Positions 9,437 through 16,662 of a stretch of DNA of 64,000 bases are shown here, one piece after another; positions within the stretch are counted from its first letter, which is position 1; each line of letters opens with the position of its first letter. The translations under genes and the position numbers were made by a program. Below the pieces are notes generated by a model. That model was not told where the DNA came from. It saw only the letters and a program-made list of their open reading frames with translations, and made no database searches. Origin of the DNA: an uncultured Rhodospirillales bacterium (GTDB lineage Bacteria > Pseudomonadota > Alphaproteobacteria > CACIAM-22H2); NCBI GenBank assembly GCA_937926175.1, contig CALANV010000004.1:1-64000 (forward strand), read 5' to 3'.

Positions 9437-9490
9437 AGAGGCCCCCCGCGCCCGGCAGATCTTCCGCCGGGCGCGGGGCCCCGCCTCTTT
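9437..9490 (+). terminator. rho-independent terminator of nirK
   Basis: A 13-bp perfect GC stem (9444-9456 with 9466-9478, loop of 9 bases) is extended by an outer AGAGGC/GCCTCT stem and followed by TTT. The T-tract is shared with the left half of the next operator at 9489-9502. Confidence 0.85.
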
Positions 9491-9502
9491 GCGCTCGCGC
9501 AA
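9489..9502 (+). promoter_or_regulatory. NnrR-type operator upstream of the DUF59 gene
   Basis: TTGCG-CTCG-CGCAA, a perfect inverted repeat. Class-II spacing predicts a transcript start near 9537, which excludes an upstream start at 9517 and fits ATG 9556 or 9568. It abuts the nirK terminator, so the downstream genes have a separate but co-regulated promoter. Confidence 0.7.
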
Positions 9503-9567
9503 CGACGGATGCGGGCGTGACGCGCAGGCTTCAGTACGAGCCGGTGCACTTCGGCATGAGGGTAGCG

Positions 9568-9900
9568 ATGGACGCGACGGAAATCCGCGAGGCATTGCGC
9601 GACGTGATCGATCCCGAAGTCGGGATCAACATCGTCGACCTCGGGCTGGTCTACGGCATCGAGGCGGCCGATGGCCGCATCCGGATCGAACTCACCATGA
9701 CGACGCCGGCATGCCCGCTCGGCGACTACATCACGCGCGAGGTCAAGGGCGTGCTCCAGCGGATCGCGGGTTCCCGCGACGCGATCGACGTCGCGCTCGT
9801 CTGGGATCCGCCCTGGACGCCGGAAATGATGACCGACGCGGCCAAGCGAGCGCTCGGTTGGAAGACGGACGACGCCAGACCGCCGGCGCCGGCGGCGTGA
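9568..9900 (+). CDS. MIP18/DUF59 family iron-sulfur assembly protein (SufT/PaaD-like)
   Basis: A small cytosolic protein (110 residues from ATG 9568; AGGG lies 5 bases upstream; ATG 9556 is the alternative). It shows the DUF59 pattern IREALRDVIDPEVGINIVDLGLVYG, then RIELTMTTPACPLGDYI with the conserved cysteine, and VWDPPWTPEMM. The family (SufT, PaaD, CIAO2) helps deliver or mature Fe-S clusters. It is the first gene after a NnrR-type box and is followed by DUF2249, an NnrS-like membrane protein, DUF1858 and qNor. Fe-S cluster maintenance under NO is the likely role, inferred from context. Confidence 0.85.
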   Translation: MDATEIREALRDVIDPEVGINIVDLGLVYGIEAADGRIRIELTMTTPACPLGDYITREVKGVLQRIAGSRDAIDVALVWDPPWTPEMMTDAAKRALGWKTDDARPPAPAA

Positions 9901-9941
9901 AAGGCCGGTGCAACGTCAACCGAACAGGAGAGATTGCAACG

Positions 9942-10196
9942 ATGAATGACTGCAGCTGTGGCAACCCGCACGAGATCGTGATCGACGTGCGCACGATCGT
10001 GCCGCGTGAACGCCATCCGCTCATCTTCCGGACCTTCGACGGCCTCGGCACCGGCGAAGGTTTTCTCATCGTGAACGACCACGATCCCAGGCCGCTCTAT
10101 TACCAGTTCCAGGCCGAGCGTCCCGGCGCGTTCGCATGGGAGTATCTGGAGCAGGGCCCGGATGTCTGGCGCGTCCGCATCGCGCGCGTCGCCTGA
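9942..10196 (+). CDS. DUF2249 protein
   Basis: An 84-residue cytosolic protein. It has the DUF2249 hallmarks IDVRTIVPRERHPLIFRTFDGL near the start and the middle motif LIVNDHDPRPLYYQFQAE followed by a W-E-Y segment and W-R-V-R-I. An N-terminal CSCGNPH segment contains two cysteines that might bind metal. DUF2249 proteins recur in denitrification and hemerythrin/RIC contexts; no biochemical function is established to my knowledge. The next gene starts inside its 3' end (35-base overlap), so translation is probably coupled. Confidence 0.8.
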   Translation: MNDCSCGNPHEIVIDVRTIVPRERHPLIFRTFDGLGTGEGFLIVNDHDPRPLYYQFQAERPGAFAWEYLEQGPDVWRVRIARVA

Positions 10197-11346
10197 CTGC
10201 TGCGGTCCGCCGGAGGCGGCGCGGAGCCGGTCCTGGTTGCGTCTTCCGTTGCTCGCAGCCGCCGGTGCCGCGCTCGTGGTCGGAACCGCCACAGGCCTGC
10301 ATCGCGTCGGCCTCGGCGGATCCGAAGCGCTCGCCGGCCTCGCCGAACTGCACGGCCCGTTGATGGTCTCCGGGTTCTTCGGCGCAGTCATCGGCCTCGA
10401 GCGCGCCGTGGCGACAGGCCGCCTCTGGGCATATCTCGGGCCGTTTGCCGCCGGCACCGGCACGGTGCTGGTACTTGTCGGTGCGCCCCTGTCGGCCGTC
10501 CACGCAGCCTGGATCGTCGCCGGGCTCGTCCTTGCCGCCGCGTCGACCGGGATCGCCCTGCGCCTGCCGGCGCTGTTCACCGGCACGCTCGCGTGTGGCG
10601 CGTTTGCTTGGCCGGTGGGCATGCTCGCCTGGGCCTCTGGCGCGCCGATGGCGGGTGTCGTGCTCTGGTGGACGGTGTTTCTCGTTCTCACCATTGCCGC
10701 GGAGCGTCTGGAGCTGAGTCGGCTCCTGCGCCTCGGCATGCACAGCAAGGTCGCGTTCGGCGCTTGCGTCGCGCTGCTGGCGATGGCCGGCGGGTTGGGC
10801 ACGGTTGGCGCGGCGAGTACCTGGCCTGTTGCCGGCGTCGCACTGCTCGCGCTGACGGTCTGGCTTCTCGACCATGATGTCGCGCGTCGCACCGTCCGTA
10901 TCGCCGGTCTGCCGCGCTATGCCGCACTTTGCCTCTTCGGCGGGTATGCGTGGCTGGGGATGGGCGGCGTCCTGATGCTCGCACTGCCCGTCGACACGGA
11001 CCGCTTTGCCTATGACGCGGTTCTGCACGCGGTCTTCCTCGGTTTCACCTTCGCGATGGTGTTCGGTCATGCGCCGATCATCCTGCCTGCGGTCGCCCGG
11101 CTGCCGGTCGCCTTCGACAGCGGCTTCTACGGGCCGCTCGTGCTGCTGCATGTCTCGGTCGCGCTGCGGGTGGGAGCTGACCTCGCCGGTGCGTTCGAGA
11201 TGCGCGCGCATGCCGGCCTCCTGACCGCCGTCGCATTCGTTCTCTTCGTTGCCGTCGTCGCGCGCGGGGCGCGGCGGGGCCACAAGGCGCGTCGCGGTAC
11301 CCGCCCGCCGCATCGTCCTGCATCACACGGGCAATGCATCGCATGA
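10162..11346 (+). CDS. polytopic membrane protein distantly related to NnrS
   Basis: A 394-residue protein with 10-12 predicted transmembrane helices. Two histidine motifs line up by eye with NnrS: ELHGPLMVSGFFGAVIGLER corresponds to the NnrS segment WHGHEMVFGFAVAAI, and LHAVFLGFTFAMVFGHAPII to the NnrS C-terminal LHALTAGAIG...ALGHAG. The start at 10162 overlaps the DUF2249 gene; an N-terminal segment of about 25 residues precedes the first helix. The gene ends in an ATGA overlap with the DUF1858 gene. It may be a second haem/copper membrane protein handling NO or copper. The NnrS relation is inference from motifs only. Confidence 0.7.
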   Translation: MSGASASRASPDCCGPPEAARSRSWLRLPLLAAAGAALVVGTATGLHRVGLGGSEALAGLAELHGPLMVSGFFGAVIGLERAVATGRLWAYLGPFAAGTGTVLVLVGAPLSAVHAAWIVAGLVLAAASTGIALRLPALFTGTLACGAFAWPVGMLAWASGAPMAGVVLWWTVFLVLTIAAERLELSRLLRLGMHSKVAFGACVALLAMAGGLGTVGAASTWPVAGVALLALTVWLLDHDVARRTVRIAGLPRYAALCLFGGYAWLGMGGVLMLALPVDTDRFAYDAVLHAVFLGFTFAMVFGHAPIILPAVARLPVAFDSGFYGPLVLLHVSVALRVGADLAGAFEMRAHAGLLTAVAFVLFVAVVARGARRGHKARRGTRPPHRPASHGQCIA

Positions 11347-11576
11347 GCGAGAGCACCCGACTTCATCGCGACCTGACCGTGCAGAAGGTCATCGACGCCT
11401 CACCCTCGGCCATCGGCGTTTTCCTGCGCCGCCGCATGGCCTGCGTTGGATGCGCGATGGCGCCCTTCGTGACCGTCGCCGAGGCGGCGGCTTCCTACGG
11501 CATTCCGGTCGATGAACTCGAAACCGAACTGCGCGAGGCGGCGGCACGGTCTACCGGCGGAGGCCCGGATGCGTAA
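11343..11576 (+). CDS. DUF1858 (redox disulfide) protein
   Basis: A 77-residue protein starting in an ATGA overlap with the upstream gene (an ATG three codons earlier also exists). It has the DUF1858 pattern LTVQKVIDASPSAIGVFLRR, then RMACVGCAMAPFVTVAEAA with the CxxC pair, and a final IPVDELETELREA helix. DUF1858 occurs fused to or next to hybrid-cluster proteins, and similar small domains occur in RIC-type Fe-S repair proteins. It lies directly before qNor. A role in redox or Fe-S protection during NO turnover is inferred. Confidence 0.82.
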   Translation: MSESTRLHRDLTVQKVIDASPSAIGVFLRRRMACVGCAMAPFVTVAEAAASYGIPVDELETELREAAARSTGGGPDA

Positions 11577-11705
11577 CCGCCGCGACGGAAGACGCGTACG
11601 GGATTTCCCCTACGGAATGCGCCGAATTGCCACGGGACCACCGCCCGTACGGCCTCCGGCAAATCCGAGGTCCCCGACAATCAACCCGAGCGTGGAAACC
11701 ACAAC

Positions 11706-13997
11706 ATGAACTCCACAAGACGTCTCTGGTTCATCCTTGCCGTCGTAAGCTTTGCATCCTTTGCGGCGCTCGGCCTGATCGGCCGCGAGATCCATCGCGC
11801 GGCACCGCCGGTGCCGGTCAGGGTCGTCGCCGACGACGGCGACGTGCTCTTCACCGAGACCGACATCCAGACAGGACGCGCGGCATGGCAGTCGATGGGT
11901 GGCCAGCAGGTCGGCTCGATCTGGGGCCATGGCGGCTATCTCGCACCGGACTGGTCGGCCGACTGGCTTCATCGCGAGGCCGTGGGCCTGCGCGACGCGC
12001 TGGCCAAAAAGGTTTACGGCGTTCCGTACGAGGAACTGGTGCCGGAGGCGCAGGCCGCCGTTCTCGCGCGGGTCAAGCGCGAGATCCGCACGAACAGCTT
12101 CAACCCCGAGACCGGCGAGATCGTCGTCTCGCCGGAGCGCGCGGCGGTCATTCGCGACACGGCCCGGCACTACGTGGAGCTTTTCGGCGATGCGCCCGCG
12201 TACCGGCATCTGCGGGAGGCGTACGCGATTGCGGACAACGCGGTACCCGAACTCGAGCGCCGTCGGGCGATCGCCGCCTTCTTCTTCTGGGCGTCCTGGG
12301 CGGCCGGCACCGAGCGGCCCGGCTCGGATGCGACATTTACGAACAACTGGCCGGCCGAACCGCTCATCGGCAATGTCCCGACGACGGCGAACGTCGTCTG
12401 GTCGGTCGCGAGCGTCGTGCTGCTCATCGCCGGCATCGGTCTTCTCGTCTGGTATCACACGGCGACCGCGCGCCATGAACCGGCGCCGTCGCTTCCGGCC
12501 CAGGATCCGCTTCTCGGGGTGATGCCGACCCCATCCATGAAGGCGACGGGCAAGTACTTCGTGACGGTGATCGGGCTGTTCCTCGCGCAAGTGGGGCTGG
12601 GCGCGCTGACGGCGCACTATGCGGTGGAGGGGCACGAGTTCTTCGGCATTCCGCTGGCAGACGTGCTGCCCTACGCCGTCACCCGTACCTGGCACACGCA
12701 GCTCGCGATCTTCTGGATCGCGACCGCGTGGCTCGCGACGGGCCTCTACATTGCGCCCGCCATCTCGGGCTACGAGCCGCGCTTCCAGCGGCTGGGCGTC
12801 AACGTACTGTGGGCGGCGCTGGTCCTCGTCGTCGTCGGCTCGATGTCCGGCGAGTGGCTCGGCGTGCAGCAGGTGCTCGCGCTCGACGACAATTTCTGGT
12901 TCGGGCATCAGGGCTACGAGTACGTGGATCTCGGCCGTTTCTGGCAGATCCTGCTGTTCGTCGGGCTGATGCTGTGGCTCTTCCTGGTCGGGCGCGCGCT
13001 GTGGCCCGCGCTCAGGCGGCCATCGGAGAGCCGGCCGCTGCTCATGGTCCTGTTCCTCTCCACCATCGCCATCGGCCTGTTCTATGCCGCCGGCTTCATG
13101 TGGGGAAAGCACACGCACCTGTCGATGGTCGAGTACTGGCGTTGGTGGGTCGTTCACCTCTGGGTCGAAGGCTTCTTCGAGGTCTTCGCTACGGCGGTGA
13201 TCGCCATCCTGTTCGTCCGGCTCGGGCTCGTGCGGGCGGCCACCGCCAATCAGGCAGTCCTGTTCTCGACGGTGATCTTCCTGTTGGGCGGCATCCTCGG
13301 CACGCTGCACCACCTGTACTTCAGCGGCACGCCGACCTCGGTCATCGCCGTTGGGGCGGTGTTCTCGGCGCTCGAGGTAGTGCCGCTCGCGCTGATCGGG
13401 TTCGAGGCCTACGAGAACTACCGGCACAGCCGCGCCAGCGGCTGGGTCGCGGCGTACAAGTGGCCGATCCTGTTCTTCGTCGCCGTGGCATTCTGGAACA
13501 TGATCGGCGCGGGCGTGTTCGGCTTCATGATCAACCCGCCGATCTCGCTCTACTACGTCCAGGGCCTCAACACGACGGCGGTGCACGCCCACAGCGCGCT
13601 GTTCGGCGTCTACGGCATGCTCGGAATCGGCCTGATGTTGTTCTGCCTGCGCGGGCTGGGGGCTCGGCACGCCTGGAGCGACACGTTGCTCAAGACGACG
13701 TTCTGGGTCCTGAACGGTGGCCTTGCGATGATGGTGCTCATGTCGCTGCTTCCGATGGGCGCGATGCAGGCCTGGGCGGCCGTGACCCACGGCCTGTGGT
13801 ACGCGCGCACGGCGGAGTTCATGCACCAGCCGCTGATGGAGCTGTTCGTCTGGCTGCGCGTGCCCGGCGACATCGTCTTCAGCCTGGGGCCGATCCTGCT
13901 GGCTGTGTTCGCCTTGCGGCTCTGGCTCGGCGGCCGCGGTCGCCCGGCCGAGGCATCGCTCGGCGTGCGGCCGATCCGTCCGAGCGCGGCAGAGTGA
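11706..13997 (+). CDS. norZ: quinol-dependent nitric oxide reductase (qNor)
   Basis: A 763-residue inner-membrane haem-copper-superfamily enzyme reducing 2 NO to N2O with quinol electrons. The N-terminal extension has the qNor signature SMGGQQVGSIWGHGGYLAPD and fills the place of NorC. The core has about 12 helices with haem ligands H330 (RTWHTQLAIFW), H627 and H629 (TTAVHAHSALFGVYG), FeB ligands H484, H535, H536 (VVHLWVEGFFEVFA, LGTLHHLYFSGTP) and catalytic glutamates E488 and E492. These residues argue for a true NO reductase. No norC, norQ or norD is present, as expected for qNor. No operator is seen in its own upstream 130 bases, so it may depend on read-through from 9489. Confidence 0.96.
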   Translation: MNSTRRLWFILAVVSFASFAALGLIGREIHRAAPPVPVRVVADDGDVLFTETDIQTGRAAWQSMGGQQVGSIWGHGGYLAPDWSADWLHREAVGLRDALAKKVYGVPYEELVPEAQAAVLARVKREIRTNSFNPETGEIVVSPERAAVIRDTARHYVELFGDAPAYRHLREAYAIADNAVPELERRRAIAAFFFWASWAAGTERPGSDATFTNNWPAEPLIGNVPTTANVVWSVASVVLLIAGIGLLVWYHTATARHEPAPSLPAQDPLLGVMPTPSMKATGKYFVTVIGLFLAQVGLGALTAHYAVEGHEFFGIPLADVLPYAVTRTWHTQLAIFWIATAWLATGLYIAPAISGYEPRFQRLGVNVLWAALVLVVVGSMSGEWLGVQQVLALDDNFWFGHQGYEYVDLGRFWQILLFVGLMLWLFLVGRALWPALRRPSESRPLLMVLFLSTIAIGLFYAAGFMWGKHTHLSMVEYWRWWVVHLWVEGFFEVFATAVIAILFVRLGLVRAATANQAVLFSTVIFLLGGILGTLHHLYFSGTPTSVIAVGAVFSALEVVPLALIGFEAYENYRHSRASGWVAAYKWPILFFVAVAFWNMIGAGVFGFMINPPISLYYVQGLNTTAVHAHSALFGVYGMLGIGLMLFCLRGLGARHAWSDTLLKTTFWVLNGGLAMMVLMSLLPMGAMQAWAAVTHGLWYARTAEFMHQPLMELFVWLRVPGDIVFSLGPILLAVFALRLWLGGRGRPAEASLGVRPIRPSAAE

Positions 13998-14011
13998 CCT
14001 GCCTGCGATGA

Positions 14012-14042
14012 GGGGCGGTGCCGGTTGACGGCACTGCCCTTT
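14012..14042 (+). terminator. rho-independent terminator after qNor
   Basis: An 11-bp stem (GGGCGGTGCCG with CGGCACTGCCC, one G-U pair), loop of 5 bases, followed by TTTTC. Confidence 0.85.
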
Positions 14043-14116
14043 TCATTTGCCGGCGCCCTTCGTGATGGGACGGACCGCGCGTTCGCGGCTTGACGGCGGT
14101 TACGATCCGGGACGCG

Positions 14117-14857
14117 TCATTTCGCGAACAGGCGCGCGAGCGAGTCCGGCAGTCCGACCATTTCGGTAGCGGGCGGTGAGGCGTAGCTTCCCGCACTCGG
14201 CTTCTTCAGCCCGAACCGGACGAGCAGTTCGGCCTGCCGCACGCCGCACGTGATCCCGTCCAGCAGCGGTACGGGCACGCGATGCTGCAGGCGGGAGGGG
14301 ACGCCGGCCATCACCGCGCCCGTCAGGACGACAACATCCGCCCCGTCCGCATCGACGAGTTCGCGGGCGGCACCTGCCACGAGCTCGTCGGCCTCGGTCT
14401 GGTCGCCGTCCTGGTATGGTGCCGCGGACTCGATGGCGCGCCACCCGGCGATCCGTGCCGACAGGCCATATCCGTCGATCAGTTCGCGGTAGAGCGGCAG
14501 AGTCCGCCTGCCGACCACCACGACGCCGACCTTGCTGCCAAGCATGAGCGCTGTCAGGAGCGACGCTTCGGTCATGCCGACGGCGGGGATCGGCAGCAGC
14601 TCACGCGCCGCCGCGAGGGCTGTGTCGTAGGACACGGCGATGACGACGGCATCGCAGCCCTTGTGATGTTCAGCCAGCAGCAGGAGCATCGAATAGGTCG
14701 CGATCGCGTTCTGGCTGCGGGTTTTGATGATACGCGCCCCGAGCTTGCCCGTCGCGGTGACGATATCGACGCCCGGCGATGCGGCAGCACGCGCGGCGGC
14801 GCCGACTTTCTCCGTGACGAATGCAGAGGTATTGGAGTTGGCAATCAAGATCCGCAT
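14117..14857 (-). CDS. Asp/Glu/hydantoin racemase-family protein lacking both catalytic cysteines
   Basis: A 246-residue protein of the hydantoin racemase fold: MRILIANSNTS start, LAEHHKGCDAVVIA, PAVGMTEASL, VPLLDGITCG. Active hydantoin/allantoin racemases use two cysteines, near residues 76 and 181. Here the first position is V75 (VIAVSYD) and the second is G180 (VVLTGAVMAG). The protein is full length with no frameshift, so it is probably functional but not as a classical two-cysteine racemase. It lies 93 bases downstream of the PuuE-like gene on the same strand and probably shares its transcript. The paralogue at 23553 has the same losses; the one at 34039 is intact. Confidence 0.85.
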   Translation of the reverse strand: MRILIANSNTSAFVTEKVGAAARAAASPGVDIVTATGKLGARIIKTRSQNAIATYSMLLLLAEHHKGCDAVVIAVSYDTALAAARELLPIPAVGMTEASLLTALMLGSKVGVVVVGRRTLPLYRELIDGYGLSARIAGWRAIESAAPYQDGDQTEADELVAGAARELVDADGADVVVLTGAVMAGVPSRLQHRVPVPLLDGITCGVRQAELLVRFGLKKPSAGSYASPPATEMVGLPDSLARLFAK

Positions 14858-14950
14858 GGGTCACCCATTGCTGAAGAGGGGGCCGGTGCCCGCACGGCAC
14901 GCACTGTCATGTGGCGGTCGTGCGCGACCGGCGGAGGGCCGAGACGGCGG

Positions 14951-15856
14951 TCATGGGGCGGCTATGGGCGGATGTACGGCAAGCCAATGGCGCGCGATCG
15001 CATCACGCCGTGCGATCCAGAATCCGCCGCGTTCGCAAATGAAGGCGAGAATCCGCTCCAGGGCTTTCATGCGGCCCGGCCGTCCGATCATCCGCAGGTG
15101 CAGGCCGATCGACATCATCTTCGGGTTCCGGCCACCCTCGCGCCATAGCCACTCGGCAGCATCGATCACGTACTGGGCGAATTCATCGGCAAGCGCAAAG
15201 CGCTGCTGGCCTTGATGGAAATGCATGTCGTTCGTATCGAAGGCGTAGGGCACGACTAGATGCGGCCGGCCGTCAACGTGCACATAGAAGGGAAGGTCGT
15301 CCGAATAGGCGTCGCTGTCGTAGATGAAGCTGCCATGTTCCACGAGAAGGCGGCGCGTGTTCGGCGATGCAGCCGAGCGAGTGTGCCATCCGACCGGCGG
15401 CACGCCCGCCGCCGCCTCGATCGCCGCCGAGGCCTGCGCAATGATGGCGCGTTCCTGGGATTCGGTCATCCGGGCATGGCTTTCCCAGCGCCAGCCGTGG
15501 CACATGATCTCGTGCCCGCGCGCAACGGCGTCGCGCGCAAGCCAGGGGGACCGCTCGATTGCGCGTCCGCACGCGTTCAGCGTGCATTTCACGCCGAACT
15601 GGTCGAGCAGATGAACGATGCGCCAATACGCGGCGCGCGTGCCATATTCGAAATGGGTCGCCATACAGGGATCAGGTACGCCGATCACCTCGTCGGTCAC
15701 CTCGTAGGTTCGCTCGTTGCGCTCGTCGCCATCGGCGAGCGAAAGCTCGGCCCCCTCCTCGACGTTCACCACGATCGAGACGGCAACGCGCGCACCGCCG
15801 GGCCACTGAGGGTCGGGTGGGTTTTCGCCATAACCACGGAAGTCTCGAGAACTCAT
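14951..15856 (-). CDS. PuuE-type polysaccharide-deacetylase-fold hydrolase (allantoinase-like)
   Basis: A 301-residue protein of the NodB-like carbohydrate esterase 4 fold, closest by motif to PuuE, the metal-independent allantoinase: MSSRDFRGYGENPPDPQWPG, VSIVVNVEEGAE, RIVHLLDQFGVKCTLNACG, GHEIMCHGWRWE, IGLHLRMIGRPGRMKALER. PuuE-type enzymes hydrolyse cyclic ureides. The start is ATG 15856; the upstream frame is open but not conserved. With the racemase-like gene downstream and an operator-rich region upstream, it fits a ring-opening or side-chain amidase role in the ureide island; the exact substrate is unproven. Confidence 0.85.
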   Translation of the reverse strand: MSSRDFRGYGENPPDPQWPGGARVAVSIVVNVEEGAELSLADGDERNERTYEVTDEVIGVPDPCMATHFEYGTRAAYWRIVHLLDQFGVKCTLNACGRAIERSPWLARDAVARGHEIMCHGWRWESHARMTESQERAIIAQASAAIEAAAGVPPVGWHTRSAASPNTRRLLVEHGSFIYDSDAYSDDLPFYVHVDGRPHLVVPYAFDTNDMHFHQGQQRFALADEFAQYVIDAAEWLWREGGRNPKMMSIGLHLRMIGRPGRMKALERILAFICERGGFWIARRDAIARHWLAVHPPIAAP

Positions 15857-15925
15857 CGAATGGTTTGCATTTAAACCGAACTGCGAGATGCGGCATCGGC
15901 GGGCGGCAAGGTGCCCCGCGCGACG

Positions 15926-15954
15926 TATGCAATCACTACGCGATATATGCAATC
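15926..15954. promoter_or_regulatory. direct repeat TATGCAATC x2 in the promoter region
   Basis: TATGCAATC occurs at 15926-15934 and 15946-15954, exactly 20 bp apart (about two helical turns), 70-98 bases upstream of the PuuE-like gene. The spacing suggests a regulator binding on one DNA face. No regulator can be assigned. Confidence 0.35.
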
Positions 15955-16025
15955 GCCGTACCGTTACCGTCGCGAGACGGTGCGCAACGGCAAGCGGGAA
16001 GGTTCGATTTGTTCACAGAAATCCG

Positions 16026-16039
16026 TTTTGTATACAAAA
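16026..16039. promoter_or_regulatory. palindrome TTTTGTATACAAAA, candidate GntR (FCD) operator
   Basis: A perfect 14-bp palindrome with core TTGTATACAA, in an AT-rich patch between the PuuE-like gene and the amidohydrolase. FCD-type GntR regulators commonly bind TTG-N4-CAA-like palindromes, and one is encoded at 22574. Related sequences occur at 22465 (TTGCACACAA) and 24535 (TTGCATACAA). Confidence 0.5.
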
Positions 16040-16235
16040 TAGGCAAAGTGTCCATCATCTGCGCACAAAAAGGGCAACACTGCGCAGCGGCGCGGTTCGA
16101 TCGGCGATAACACCGCGAAAAATGAAGGGCCGGCCTGTTGGCACGACGAATGCTTGAATCCGGAGCGTCGTCGATGACCGTGAGCGATCACGACGACGTC
16201 GCTGGTATCGAATTCGGATTGCTGAGGATGAGTCG

Positions 16236-16592
16236 ATGGCGGTGAACGGCGGTGGCTTGGAGATGCTGTCCCCTGACAGCCGCTGGGGTCCGGTCGAGAT
16301 CAGGCAGGATAGCCTCGTGATCAGTGTCGGCAATCCGATGCAGCAATGAACCAACGACCGTTGGGTGTCCGCCTTGCATCCCGTCGTCAATCCGGTGGAC
16401 GGTACGGGCTGGGGCGAGCGGCGTCTGTCGTTCGGGTTTTTCCGTCACCCGGGTTTCAACACGCTCGCCGAGTGTCCGCCGACATACCTCGACGACGGTG
16501 AGGCACCGAAAGGAGCCTCCGTCCTCGCCGGCGGCTACATGCGCAGAAAAATCATCACCGTGCGACATATCGATGCGGAAGCGGCGGCATGA
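16236..16592 (+). pseudogene. C-terminal relic of an isopenicillin-N-synthase-like 2OG/Fe(II) oxygenase
   Basis: The frame from 16236 reads GGGLEMLSPDSRWGPVEI, then VISVGNPMQQ, then TGA at 16347, then TNDRWVSALHPVVNP, ERRLSFGFFRHPGFNTLAECPPTY and EAPKGASVLAGGYMRRKI to a stop at 16592. This is the C-terminal third of the isopenicillin-N-synthase-like dioxygenase family, including the iron-binding His (LHxVVNP) and the R-x-S 2-oxoglutarate motif. The family normally has R/Q-W-T-N-D-R-W here, so TGA sits where TGG (Trp) is expected. The catalytic N-terminal part is absent upstream. It is thus a truncated gene with a nonsense change. Its former substrate is unknown. Confidence 0.75.
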
Positions 16593-16662
16593 TGCCGAAC
16601 AGGAAACCGATCACCCGGCCGCCAACGATGCAGTATCCAGAAACCGTAAGGTCTGAGCGCCC

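Noticed and set aside
8207..9595. Long minus-strand frame opposite nirK
   Set aside because: nirK has all copper ligands in its own frame; the opposite frame has no motif or ribosome-binding site.
11610..13826. 738-codon minus-strand frame opposite the NO reductase
   Set aside because: Very Arg/Glu/His-rich sequence with no hydrophobic core, fully antisense to a conserved gene.
11706..13997. NO dismutase (Nod) in place of NO reductase
   Set aside because: The FeB histidines (H484, H535, H536) and the HLWVEGFFE glutamates are intact, as in ordinary qNor; Nod lacks some of these.
16347..16349. TGA read as selenocysteine or recoded
   Set aside because: The family position is Trp, not Cys, the N-terminal part of the enzyme is missing, and no hairpin suited to recoding was seen.
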